From NCBI RefSeq assembly GCF_032854445.1, contig NC_088303.1:36123265-36187264 (forward strand): a stretch of DNA of 64,000 nucleotides, in the 5' to 3' direction. The stretch is from Liolophura sinensis. Lineage: Eukaryota > Mollusca > Polyplacophora > Chitonida > Chitonidae. The notes beneath the pieces are model-generated. The model was not told the origin of the DNA. It did not search any database and was given only the letters and a program-made list of their open reading frames with translations. Shown piece by piece: positions 22,847-34,620 of the stretch. A program made the position numbers and the translations under genes. Position 1 is the stretch's first letter. Each line of letters begins with the position of its first letter.

Positions 22847-22958
22847 ACGGGATGTGACAGTGATGCTGAGAGAACTTTGGGGGGATGTGACGAGATGAGC
22901 AATGGCAGCTTACCTGACAGTTGCCATGACGACGATAGTAGAGACAAGATGTTTGCAG
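22847..22958 (+). CDS. Second coding exon of the Cys-module gene
   Basis: A clean acceptor (TTTATTTATTTTGCAG) is followed by 112 bp open in the frame set by exon 1, ending at GCAG|gtaagc. It encodes 37 residues plus one base: an acidic Ser/Asp/Cys segment starting TGCDSDAERT and ending SRDKMFA. Phase is 0 in and 1 out. No domain is recognised. The phase match, good splice sites at both ends and fit of composition to the acidic end of exon 1 support it, but no transcript evidence is available. Confidence 0.75.
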
Positions 22959-23739
22959 GTAAGCTTTTGTTCCATTTGTGATTGATATCTGCATCTGTTT
23001 ATAGTGTACAATTTATACAGTGTCGTTTCAAAATTACCATTGACTTGTCGTACATGTCCGGAAAAAAAAAGGTCTTGTCGGTCAAAATTTACGTGCAGCA
23101 TGGACAAGTGTCTGGTTGATTATTTTGTGATTAAAATTTGCACATACATCATGTAATTTTGCTGCTTTGATCGGTTTCGCTAACTGGCATTAGAGTGGAT
23201 TCATAGCGGCGCCTCTAGGAATACGGCAGTCATTGACAGTAAAATGAAAAATATCGATCGCTCAAAACAACTGGCTTACTATTAAATTCGGGTTTACCAA
23301 GCAATTGACTAATGGATCAATAACCGACCCAAGCGATGAAGCTAGACCAACAACAACGTCAGCTACACGGCGGTATTTCAAGGAAGATTGGAAGCGATGT
23401 ATTGCACTATGTGTGGAAATTACGGTGACCACAAATAACCCTTCTGGTCAGTTATTAAAACAGTTACTTGTCAAAACTAAATACCCAGTACATTTAAAAA
23501 TATATCGGCCAACAGCTCAGTGCTGGGGGTTGCAAAAACGTCTGGTAACTTTAGGGATCAACAGGACAACTATCCATCTGGCGTTACTTCTAATTTCTAT
23601 CCCTAGGATTACATCTGAGTTACCTGTTATTAAGTTACACAGCCATGTTACATAATGTTGTATATCACCATTGCCAACACTGTGCATTTCATTTATCTCT
23701 GGAGTTGCCATTTCACGTCACGATCTGTCCTCGAAGAGA

Positions 23740-23885
23740 GAGTTTGTAGATTCCCCTGCACTCACAGTTCTTGGGGCCTTGGTGACAGAAAGCGGTCAAC
23801 GATGCATGTGAGGCTGTTTGCAAATTCTAGTGTTCATTTGAAACCACTTTTCTTCCACCAGTATGGTGTGTATGTCTCTCCATTT
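23740..23885. repeat. Dispersed repeat, copy 1 of 2
   Basis: AGTTTGTAGATTCC, an inner segment, and CTTCCACCAGTATGG followed by GTGTATGTCTCT match in order and spacing the segment at 54,308-54,445. The copies are strongly diverged. The element type is unknown. Confidence 0.55.
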
Positions 23886-24270
23886 TATTTGGAAAACTTA
23901 AAATAAAAAAAATAAAAGTCATCACTGTTATGAGGGGGCTGATCTAGAGGCACAACTTATGTCCTTTAAAATCTCATTGCGATCTCTTGATTGGAATTAT
24001 TCTGTATATGGTGGTTCAGATAGACTTCATCAAATTTCACGTGCAATTTAGTAACTGTATACATGTGTTCCCTGATGATTGAGGTAACAGTTGGCTTGTT
24101 TGAAATTGAATGTTGACATTATTTCTGCTTGTATTTCTTGGGTCGGATAAACTTTTGCAGATATGTAGTCATCCTTCAAATGGTGTTGGATGTCTACAGT
24201 TTTTTTTGTTACAGTTTTTACACATAAAATTAACACGAATCAAAGCTGATGTGTACGTGAATGTGAAAGA

Positions 24271-24525
24271 GGCCATTTAGTGTCCATCAACTATTCATTG
24301 GTTACATCACAGCTGTGACAAATGTGCTATTGTCAGAGGCCATTTCATGTCCATCAACTATTCATTGGTTACATCACAACTGTGACAAATGTGCTATTGT
24401 CAGAGGCCATTTCATGTCCATCAACTATTCATTGGTTACATCACAACTGTGACAAATGTGCCATTGTCAGAGGCCATTTAGTGTCCATCAACTATTCATT
24501 GGTTACATCACAACTGTGACAAAAC
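24271..24525. repeat. 67-bp tandem repeat, 4 copies
   Basis: Units begin GGCCATTTAGTGTCCATCAA or GGCCATTTCATGTCCATCAA at 24,271, 24,338, 24,405 and 24,472. They are nearly identical, and the last copy stops at TGTGACAAAA. Non-coding. Confidence 0.95.
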
Positions 24526-25640
24526 ATACCTGAGTGACATCTTATATCAGAATATCACAGGCGCAAAGTGTTATTAGGTCATGACAATGTTATGCTGACA
24601 ATAATGAAAGAATTTAAATGATATAACTGACTGAGCAAAACAATCAGATTGACAGCAACTGCTGGTAAAAGTAGTATATTTATGAGCCAATTAGAAGACT
24701 GGATTTCCAGTTTGCTTATCAAGTTGTGGTTCATGGATAGGCACGTGTTTGTTGGGTGTGGATATTATTGGTGTGTCTATCGAGAAGTTGGTAGCCAAAT
24801 GTTCTGAATGTACGTATGTTCTAAATGTGCAAAAAGTGTGAAAATACATCTATGCAAATGTGCTAAAAGGCTTTACTTAGTAAGGTTATATTACAGCCTT
24901 AGCGGCAACAGGAAATCCAGTTTAGCCATAAACATGCATACTCCTTATCATTTTCTCGGAGGAGTTTTCTTATTTTTGACAACTTTGTCATGTCTTCTGT
25001 TCAAGTAAACTGATACTTGATGATTCCCCCCCCCCCCACCCCACCCTTAGTACGAGTTCTTTTTCTCTTTTTATTAATTTTTTAATTTTTATTAATTTTT
25101 TTGCTGTCTATGGAGTGGGTTATTTCTGTTGCTTATATGTAGCCAAGGTTAATATCCAGTGTATAGCGATTGTTTTCTTGTTACATGTACATGTTTGTAA
25201 TTGTCTCCATTTACTATGTGTACTTGAGATCATATGTGTTCTTTGTTTCCATGTTTCGCTATTAATACGTATGGGTTTGTATTAACTTGAGGGGGAAAAA
25301 AAAAAAGAACATACATGTACCACTCGCCTCAAATACGTGGTTTTGTTTACATTGTTTTTATGCAAGTATTGATGCATTCACATGTAGATGTGCTGTATTT
25401 AGGTCTAAAAGCTGTTGAAGCATTGGTAAATGTGACATTTAATCAATGCATGTCATTGCGACCAAATGAACTGTTATAATTTAAGAAATAAAATAAAATG
25501 ATAATAAATGTTCAATGTTACTGGATGGAATTGTAATAAAATGTACCATTTTAAATCGTTCCAGTTGGGATTTTGAAGATGTGCAGAAAGGATTTTGTAT
25601 GATTATGTTAGATACATATAATGTAAATGACCTAAAATAT

Positions 25641-25752
25641 TGCACATGACTACCTGTAACTTGCACATGGCTACCTGTAACTTGCACATGGCTACCTGTA
25701 ATTTGCACTTGGCTACCTGTAACTTGCACATGGCTAGCTGTAACTTGCACAT
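25641..25752. repeat. 22-bp tandem repeat, 5 copies
   Basis: Units of TGCACATGGCTACCTGTAAC plus TT with single-base variants. Both strands appear open only because of the periodicity and short length. Confidence 0.95.
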
Positions 25753-27335
25753 ATTATCTGACGCAAAGAGTTCAACTTATATTACAAGGTATTTTGAAGT
25801 TCATTGGGAAGATAGTGTGATAATCCCAAGAACCAAATGGCAAAACATAAAGTTTGGTGAAGGTTGACTTTCGATGTTCATATTAAACACGTATGTGTAA
25901 AAACTTTGAAGCGATCAGTCATTCAAAGTTCATGTAAATGTACATGAAAAACAGTTTATACAATGCTGTAGCTTTATGAAGACAACATCTCCAACCGTAC
26001 GTCTGAGGGATTATCAAGTCTCCTTTACCACACCTGAGTTATCTCATTGTCACCTCAGCAGGTCACTAGATCACAGATAACTTTGACACTAAACACTTTT
26101 AGTCTTACCTGTACGTGCTGGATCAGGTGCAGACTGGCTCAGACTGGAAAAATCTCATACCTGAGTGGAAAAATTTTGTTTTTAATATTGTGCATGAACA
26201 GACAAACCTAAGATGTAAATGTAGGCGGTTTATTTATCAGTTTATGTGCATGTAGGCTAGTGATCCGAGGATGACCATGCTTTTCATGTGCCCTCTGCTT
26301 TGTCAGCCTCGACCAATGAGATGATAAGTTAAGATCTGTCTTAGATCATTGAGATGATCTCATTTTTGCCACGTGGAAATTGGGCTGCCTTGGCCTTGTC
26401 TTAATATCAGAGGCTCTTGTGTGAACATCTTCCTTAGAGAAGTGCTTCCTGCACACATAAACCTGGTCTGCAGTATTTAGATGAATGATTTTTTAGTGTG
26501 GCATAAAGCACTAAGTAAATACAACAGTATAGCAGTAGATTTTATTTGTGTGGGATGTAGGTTTTGGTAAGCAATTTTGGTGTCGCTTCTGTGCATCTTT
26601 GTACATATACATGAACAAGGGAGATCGAAGTACATGTTTTATGTACACAGGACAACGATGTGTTTTTTGCACATGTACATGTATAAAAATTTTGGAATTT
26701 TATCTTTGCCTTAAGAACGACCTTACAGTAAAGTATCGGTGTTTGTCATATTTACGTAATCACATGATGTGTAACTTGTAAGATTGTGGAAAATCCCCAG
26801 TGATCTGATCAGGTGATGCCATTATCCCCATTGATACAAGTAGTTCAGTGCACATTTAAGTCAGGTATACAGCAATATCTGACTGTTGATGGTATCAGGT
26901 GTACCTGAGTACCATGCCTAACATAGTTACTCTAAATTTTTGCCGTCGTTCAACGTCATTGAACCGGCTACATATGCGATTATAAATGAACGTGTATAAT
27001 AATTGATCATGATAGAGTTTATGCATATTAGACATTATAATTAATATAATTACTTAATTATGAAACTGCATGTATGAGACCTACAGTGTACAGTTACATT
27101 TAAGAACTTTCAGGACCTTGAAGGTCATTGGAAAAATAGTGTATTTTATTACGTCATTGAAAGTACCTGGTTTTTCAGTCCCAGATTTTAATATGATGAA
27201 TTACTGATTATTCTTAAATGTATGTTTAGAACAGACCAATGGATTAGCTACCAAAAGAAGGTTTCTGTTTAGGTTGAATGGTAGAGCAGGCTGTGGTCTA
27301 ATGCTTAAAGGTTAGGTACTTACTTTTCAGGTCCC

Positions 27336-27398
27336 CACGATATGGCCGAAAAATTGCTGATTTTTCAAGGCATTAAGCCATAATCATTCATTCATTCC
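27336..27398 (+). mobile_element. SINE-C 3' end fragment
   Basis: CCACGATATGGCCGAAAAAT, then GGCATTAAGCCATAATCATT and a CATTC tail match the insertion at 10,244-10,298. The 5' portion is not recognisable. Confidence 0.55.
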
Positions 27399-27576
27399 AT
27401 CGTTAGCATTCAAAACCAGTCTTGGGCTGCAGAGAATTTTTTATGTTGCCCGCTCTTGGGATGTTGGGCCTCTGTGACAGTCAGCAGTTGACAACGCTAA
27501 TGTGGCCATTTGCACAGTCGAACATTCATACATATCAGCATATGTAAGTTACATGTTAGAAATGTTCATCGGTAAC

Positions 27577-27697
27577 CTACCAGAGATCGGTGGCTCACAT
27601 AGGGCTCTGGGTTTCATCAACCTGTAACACTCACTGCCATTGTAGAAGTGAAACATTTTTGAATATGGTGTGAAACAACAATTAAATGAATAAATAT
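27577..27697 (+). mobile_element. SINE-A fragment, old
   Basis: It retains GGCTCTGGGTTTCATCAACC, GTAGAAGTGAAACATTTTTG and GGTGTGAAACAACAATTAAA followed by AATAAATA, in the same order as the 3' half of SINE-A, with many substitutions. Confidence 0.65.
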
Positions 27698-27936
27698 ATA
27701 AGTTAAACTGAGTGGTAGGTGAATGCAGTTTTAGGTTTTTGAATGCCCGTGAAAAATATTTTCTTTTTATAGATGGAAATTTTGCAAACTGTATAGCACT
27801 TATACCAGGTATATGCTCCCCTATCATCATGTTGGAGCAAAAGAGGAATTCCTTGCCATGACTGTTTTCCTACATCATAAAAATATAATGACAAACAACT
27901 ACAAAAATCCAACTAGTGCAATGGTGCTTTTTGATT

Positions 27937-28030
27937 TTGTTTATTTGGTGGGTATTTTACGCACAGAATATTTGATTTATAGATGGGGACCAGCACTAGG
28001 GTGGGAGGAAACCAAGCAGGACCCTGCGGT
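27937..28030 (-). mobile_element. SINE-A fragment, old, reverse
   Basis: The reverse complement contains TTTCCTCCCACCCTAGTGCT, ATAAATCAAATATTCTGTG and CGTAAAATACCCACCAAATA, the 3' part of SINE-A. It lies about 240 bp from the forward fragment at 27,577, so the pair could form an inverted duplex in RNA. Confidence 0.65.
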
Positions 28031-30809
28031 GATGTTGTTTAAAACATTCAATGTAAACAGTGTGCTCAAATTACAGTCACTTGTGCTGAAATTGGTGTGG
28101 ATTTTTTTTTTGCTATGTGATTAGTTATTAAAACATACCTAACATTTACATGAGAGAATGGTTCGTAAATACATGTACAAGTACTCTCCTGAGTTACCCT
28201 ATAGATAACATATATATTAAAGGGTTTACAGACTCTGACACATACATTAGAATATATATGGTGTATGAGGACCTACTTCAGGTTGACCTTGTTATCTGTC
28301 CTCAGTTAATGACCTGTTCGATCTGGCACCCTGTTGACTTATAGTCTGTCCTTGTAAGAGATCTGTCAACCCTTTAACAGGTACAAGTTTAAACCAGACT
28401 ATTGCCCATTTTGTTTTTGTTTGTTTTTGTTTTATTTTTTGTAAAGCTATTTGGTAATCACCCAAGATGTCTAAACTGGATTGTGTTATACCATGTTAAG
28501 CATTATACAGACAGGAAAATCTGGGCAAGAACAGTGCAGTTTTTATAAAATAAAGATGACCGTAACTTTTCTTTTTTGTCTATTTATGGTGCTTGTAGAT
28601 ACTTTAGACCTTTTCAGGTTTTACTAATTTTTATAACATCAGAAGTATGGACTTAGGCCATCATTATTGGAGGAAATCATTTTAAAATTCTGTCTCTCAA
28701 TTGCCTAAATTCTTCAAACCGTAATACAGTCTATGTCCCTGATGGCAAAATCAGAACTGCCAGGTGTCAATGCTACGTCAATCATTCCATCGCTAGTGAA
28801 TTATTCAGACTCTACTTAGATATCAGGTTCATCCCCCAGGAAGTAGTTGAAACTGACAGGAAAGCTAAATAAGAAGGTGAGCCTAGAGGCCCAACATTTG
28901 CAGTTACAATTCGGATAGAGTTATCTCCCCTGACTCCAACTTCATTTTTTTTTCTTTCTTTTTTTCTTTGTTAAAGAGCTACATTTTTTGTTAAAGAGCT
29001 TCACCATTTCTCTGATTTGATGGTCTAAATTGTATTGAAAGTGCACATTTTCAGAGGATGATATAGGAACAAACATTTTTCTGTCCTTTCCACCTTTACC
29101 ATGTGTGACAAATGACTCTTTCGGATACCCTTGACATCATTCCAGCATGTTTGCCTGACTTAGCATCATATTTGCCTGGTCTGAAGTCGTAAAGGTATAT
29201 TATCATGTCACACGGGGAAAAGTGTATGGAAACTGCCAACATTTTATTTTTGAGGGCTCTTCAGTTATGGGTGATGACTCTGTTCCATAGGGTTTACTTC
29301 ATATTGTTTTACAATTTCTTCCCAGTTTCTATTGCTGGGGTAACACTTTAAGGTAAATAGTGATATTAACGACGTTTGATAATTAACACCTTTATGTTTC
29401 ACTGCTGTGGAGTATAAGGATAGAACTGTATGCAAATCTTGTACTATTACAAATAGTACAGGGACATGATCCAATTCAGCAGAATGCAGTCTGTGTGGTG
29501 AAAGATTTAAACATATATAGTGGTGAATTTTGTGCATTTAGTAAATTCAAATTTACAATGGAAAACTATTGAGTCTCTTCTTGGAATGCATGTTACAAAT
29601 GTGCATGTAGAATAAATGGAGTGTACTCTGTTGCTACAGAACTGCTTAGTTACTTGATGTAGCATTTGTGTTTCTTGTTTGTTGTTTTTGTTGTTTTCGC
29701 CAATGTAAAGGTATCCTCTGTCCATCAAGGGGGATAAAAGTTCTTTCGGCTTCAGATGAAAAGACCAGATGTAGTTGCATTGTGAAAGCATGTGTTGTTT
29801 CAGATAGCAATTTCCCACCTGGTACACTGCCTTTCCTTAACTACCATTCCCCACCTACCATTCTCCTGTTTTAATAGGGCCAAGAATATTTTTAAGTCAG
29901 GAAGAAAGTGATTCATTTGGTTGATAGTTTATGTATACAGTGTGCAGTGCGGTAACCAGCCTGCGGTAGAGAAGATAATGTAACAGTTATCTCCCCTGAA
30001 CTGATCAAACCATGTTAGAAACAAAAAGCTTGTGGCTGAGTTATTATTGATATGCCATTGCGTTAAGATCATTGCCAGAAATTTGTATTCATGGCTGCTC
30101 CTGGCTTTAAAGAGTTGAGCCGGCAAGCATGATGAATTGAGCCGGGATTAGAAAAAAATGAATTGTCAAATCAATAAAATATTTGTTGGTGGGACTAAAA
30201 CAGTGCATTAACCGTAGGGGTCCGTGTCAAAAAGGTTAAAAATGGCCACAATGCTTTGGCTTGAGATACTCTTGAATCAGCCGGCTGATTCGGTTGTGGC
30301 AACATGCGAGAATTATTGATTATGTTTTTACTGCTTTACCTCCCTGGTAGGAGCGTGTGGGATCAGTGATATGACGGAGTATTAGAGTTGTTGGACGACA
30401 GACAAAGGGAAGTGGGCTGGCTGGCCGCCTCACATGTGAGCCACTCGATCGACTAGCGACTAATTAAGATACCATCAGTCAGCGGCACTGTCCCTGTGTT
30501 AATCAGCCTTTGCTCTTGAAGGAGAAACTTGCAAATGTCACAGCCATTCATTTTAGCAAAGTTACCTTAGCGCTGGTCACGTGATTAAGCTACGGTGTTT
30601 GCCAATAAGATCTGTGATACCAGGGGAGTTTCACACATTATACCTTTGTCCTTTATCTCATTAAAGAAGAAGGAGTTAGCATATTTTGAATGACAATATA
30701 AAGATTGGGTTGAAGAGCGCCCAATTCCCAATATATGAATAATACATTCGTCCATTTGTTTTCATGTGGCATTCTAGTGTTTTTGTAGAAACATTAACAA
30801 ATGCGAACT

Positions 30810-30843
30810 GGTTATATATATATATATATATATATATATAACC
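30810..30843. repeat. (TA)n microsatellite forming a 34-bp perfect palindrome
   Basis: GGTTATATA at the left and TATATAACC at the right close a pure TA run. The whole 34 bp is self-complementary and could extrude as a cruciform. Confidence 0.95.
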
Positions 30844-33240
30844 ATTTCTTTTCAATTCAGAATTAGCTCTGTATGAAATTTATAGTCTATAAAACTGAAC
30901 AGTTTGTTTGACAGTATTATAAGATTGAAAAATTTACTTCACTAAATAATGTGCTCTATGCCTCTAAACCCTTGTGATATCACTACCAACATGTGCATGT
31001 CTAAAAATTGTACGAAAATTTAATTTAGAGGTTAGTATGGTAGATGCATGCTGTGGATTTACCTTATCTTGAATGTATTCAGGAAATCAATGTCCTTGAA
31101 TATTAACTGACAAAACTCCAGACTTAAAACCACAGCCAGAATGGTGAGAGCTGGATTGGAACTTGCAACCTTCTTGGTTAGAGAATGCTTGCTGGCGGCC
31201 AGATTTTGTTAGTACATTCGCACATTAGTACACATTTATACATGTATGTATGTATGTGTATGTTAACAAATATCACATCTATCCACTATAATAATTGGAT
31301 AATTAATAATTATAATTGAGCCTCGACCTGGTTTTATCTGAGGCAGGATGTGAATTACAATGGCCCTGGTGCGACATATGTTTGACAAGAACAACCCGGT
31401 GAATCACTGATGTGGAAAGAATATGGATCAGCAAGCTTGAAAGAAAAGAATAATAGCCTTAGGTTACTGAGGAAATCTTTATCCCTTTGTGCTAATCCTC
31501 GTCTAAATAACTTGACTACCGCTCATCATTCGCCTGAAATTTCAGTCCTGTATCACCATGGATACGTCATGCTCTTAACCCACTCACTTGTTGGAGATTG
31601 TGCAAAAATCAGTGGGTCGCTTAATTTTCCTGTTGACATAGTGATATTTAACACAGACACATTGGATTCCTCATTAAACAGTAATCACTTGTAATTAGTG
31701 GTCTACATGCCCCCGAGATTAAAAGGTGACTGGGTTTTGTTGGAAGTTTAATGGTGGCATCATTTACCATGTCTGCTTTTGTTTCATTAATATTCTGTTA
31801 CCAGTTTCAAAGTTTATATTAAATTAGAAAATACAGCCCAATGTCATTGAAATTCTGGAATAAATTTCCATGGTCAGAACTTTGTGTTCTTATAGTTTTA
31901 ATTATGTTTTTCTGAAAATATTTTTTGGGGGGATTTTGGCTTAATTTTCAGTGTTTTCATCATTAAACATATACATGTACATTTACTTGTTGTCCATAGT
32001 ATAAAAAAGCTGTCTTTTTCCATGCTAAGCTGTTCCGTCATGGAACACCTTGCGCGGCCTTTTAAGCTGTCTCGCTGTTTTCAGGTTGTCTTAATTGCTA
32101 GGAAATGTGGGAAGTGGTTTTGAGGTAAGGTCGTCTACTTGAGTGCCCAGCTTATGGGCTAGCCGGTTCCGGCCATTACATGTTTTAGTCCCGGTTGATG
32201 CAAGAAGTGGAAAAGAAAAGAATAATTAGGGCTATAGGTGCCTGATCAGTCATAGTTATTATTGGGGTGAAAGTGTCTGTAGATCAATATCACTGTTGCC
32301 AGCCCAAGATGCAAAGGATACCTACTTTAGGAAGGGCAGAGGGAGAATGGGTAAAATGGGGAGGGGGTGGGGGGTGGTTTATATGGATGGATTGATGAAG
32401 CATGGGCAAGCCAGCCGCAGGCCAGCTAGATTAACTGTCTGAGGTTTGTTTCTGTGGTATATTGTTAAGTTAGCCCTTCAGTTTATCCCCATTAGGCTTG
32501 TGTTGGGAAACATCTGCTCCATGGCTGCTGGCAGCACTGTAGTGGTTTATACATGAAGGTTGCTACCATTTTTCTTAGCAGCCAGCCGTAGGGGGGAGAG
32601 GTGGGTCTGCCTGGCAGAGGTGTGTTAGTGATGTCATGATCCATGGAGACCTGTGACCACCTGACAGGGTGTGAACAGGCGGCAGTTAACCAGGCTGGGG
32701 TCAGAGGTCGCCCTAGGTCTTCGATCACCCTGCCTGCCAAGCTGTTAATCCCGGGCTGCGCCTATTAGTACTGTGATGTAGTGTTTAAGATCAATAGCTG
32801 GGTATGATAGGCTGTACACACAGGCAGATCTGACTTTGTCAGTACCATAACAGAGCTATGAAGGTAAAAACCGATGGGCTGTGTCTTGTGTGAGGGCAGT
32901 TACAGCAGGATCCCCTCACCCCAGATGCCCCTAAACTGCTCCATTGAGGACTGACAGGTTTTCTTTTTTTTTATTATTATTTTTTTTTACTTTAGGTGTG
33001 TTCATACATGTACACATGTTGATCATGGGACGTGTGCATGTACTTGTGTAAATTGTCATGTCACTAGGCTATAGATTCCTCATCATTCAGACCTCCACAG
33101 CCTGTTGTACACGACCAGCCCAGACAGGCTGGCTGACTGATTAGGATAGACCTACATGCCAACAACAGTCAACTTGTTACAGTTAGTAATGGCCGTGTGA
33201 ACAAGAGTATAACATCAGTACTAGGACTGGGCTATCAGTG

Positions 33241-33732
33241 ACAGTAGGCCGATCAGGATTAGTGAGTTTTACAGGAGAACAGGAGTACACGCCAGTCAAC
33301 CATGCCCGTTACTACCTGCTGACGCAGTCCATCGGAAAGTCAGACGCTTCAAGTAGGACTAGCGTGCAGGAGAGGATCTGAGATAAGAGAGGAACTGAAA
33401 TTAAGGCCAATCACTTCTCTCCCTGTGACGCTCAAATTGTGTTTTTGTTGCACTTGGCTGAGGTGTTCACGGACCCTGTCATTATTGTGGTTAGGCACCC
33501 ACTGGTTACACCCTCCGGGTATGCCGCTAGTGAGGAAAAAAAGGGGGGCATTCTGTAGTGCGACCACAACGTCGCAGAATAGAGGGAAGCTTGTGAGTCA
33601 CTCGGGAGACTCTTTTGAAAATGACCGGAGTAAATTAGTGGAGAAATCTGTGTGAAATCTTTGTCTCTGTGTGAAAGGCCGTGTGAGCCGTGAGCAGCAG
33701 TCGAAGTGCTCAACATTACCACATCAGAAAGA
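33241..33732 (+). promoter_or_regulatory. Putative alternative promoter and leader
   Basis: A higher-complexity, less AT-rich stretch precedes the ATG exon at 33,733, with AAGA immediately before that ATG (purine at -3). An in-frame TGA lies upstream, so the coding part begins at that ATG. No TATA box is obvious. The promoter role is inferred from position only. Confidence 0.35.
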
Positions 33733-33817
33733 ATGTCGCTGAACAATATGTACCCAGGCGCTGCAGATGCATTTCTCTACATGCCCATCACAATGCCAGC
33801 CTTCTATCCGTTTCAAG
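33733..33817 (+). CDS. Putative alternative first coding exon
   Basis: The ATG in AAGAATGT context opens 28 codons plus one base, ending AAG|gtaaga (33,817/33,818), a strong donor. The peptide starts MSLNNMYPGAADAF and ends MPAFYPFQ, rich in Met, Pro, Tyr and Phe and lacking a signal sequence. It ends in phase 1, the same as the exon at 22,847-22,958, so both can be spliced to one downstream exon. It would give an isoform without the Cys modules. There is no homology evidence; the call rests on start context, upstream stop, donor quality and phase. Confidence 0.55.
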
Positions 33818-34156
33818 GTAAGACTCTCCCTCTGACAGTGTACTGTTAAGCTTTTGTTATTCCTGGTTTTGATTAGTATCCCTCTGACAACCGTGCGGCC
33901 ATCTGACATTCATTCAGCCTTAAACTACTTGTAGCTTTAAACACTCCCACCCCTCCTGGCGACTCACACACACAGATGTACATGTCAGTGTATTCATTGT
34001 CTCACTATACACCTTCATAAGCTGACATACACATACACTGGTTTTCTTTATTGTGTGATTTGGTGTAAAACCTACATGTCATGTGTTCTGATGTGTCACG
34101 TTTAAAGTTATCAGTTAGTGCAGTACTTACTTCATCTGTGTTGATGCTTCGTACTG

Positions 34157-34620
34157 TTGAACTTGGTCATCACATACTTGTGGTCTTGTTGCAAGTAGGT
34201 TGGGTTTTGTTAATAGTTGATAACAGGATGGTCATCATTTTTTTTCAAGTCATCGTCATTAGCAGCTTGATATTTATGGTCTTGTTAACATGCAGTTGGT
34301 AACAGGATGGTCATCACCTTTGGTGTTTGCACTTTGGGCATCAGATATTTATTGTCTTGTTAATACATGTAGTTGGTAACCGGATAGTCATCACCTTTAG
34401 TGTTAGCAGTTTGGTCATCATATATTTGTGGTCTTGTTAATACATGCAGTTGGTAACAGGATGGTTATCACCTTTGGTGTTAGCGATTTGGTCATCACAT
34501 ATTTGTGGTCTTGTTAATACATGTAGTTGGTAACAGGATGGTCATCACCTTTGGTGTTAGCAGCTTGGTCATCACATATTTGTATGGTTAATATTTGCCA
34601 ATAGGTTGGTCATCACCTCT
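34157..34620. repeat. 77-bp imperfect tandem repeat, about 6 copies
   Basis: Units carry TTGGTCATCACATATTTGTG, GTCTTGTTAATACATG and GTTGGTAACAGGATGGTCAT. Clear starts at 34,411, 34,488 and 34,565 set the 77-bp period, and earlier copies are more diverged. Confidence 0.9.

Larger units (their letters stand above)
22959..33732 (+). other. Intron 2 of the long isoform, first part
   Basis: No exon recognised. It contains a 4 x 67-bp array, a 5 x 22-bp array, SINE remnants near 27.3-28.0 kb, an AT palindrome at 30.81 kb and complex-sequence islands at about 30.28-30.67 kb and 32.1-33.7 kb. The 116-codon frame at 23,305-23,655 has no family resemblance or splice context. Confidence 0.5.

Noticed and set aside
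23305-23655. 116-codon plus-strand frame in intron 2
   Set aside because: No family resemblance, no good flanking splice sites, and its composition changes along its length. Probably chance or an old transposon.
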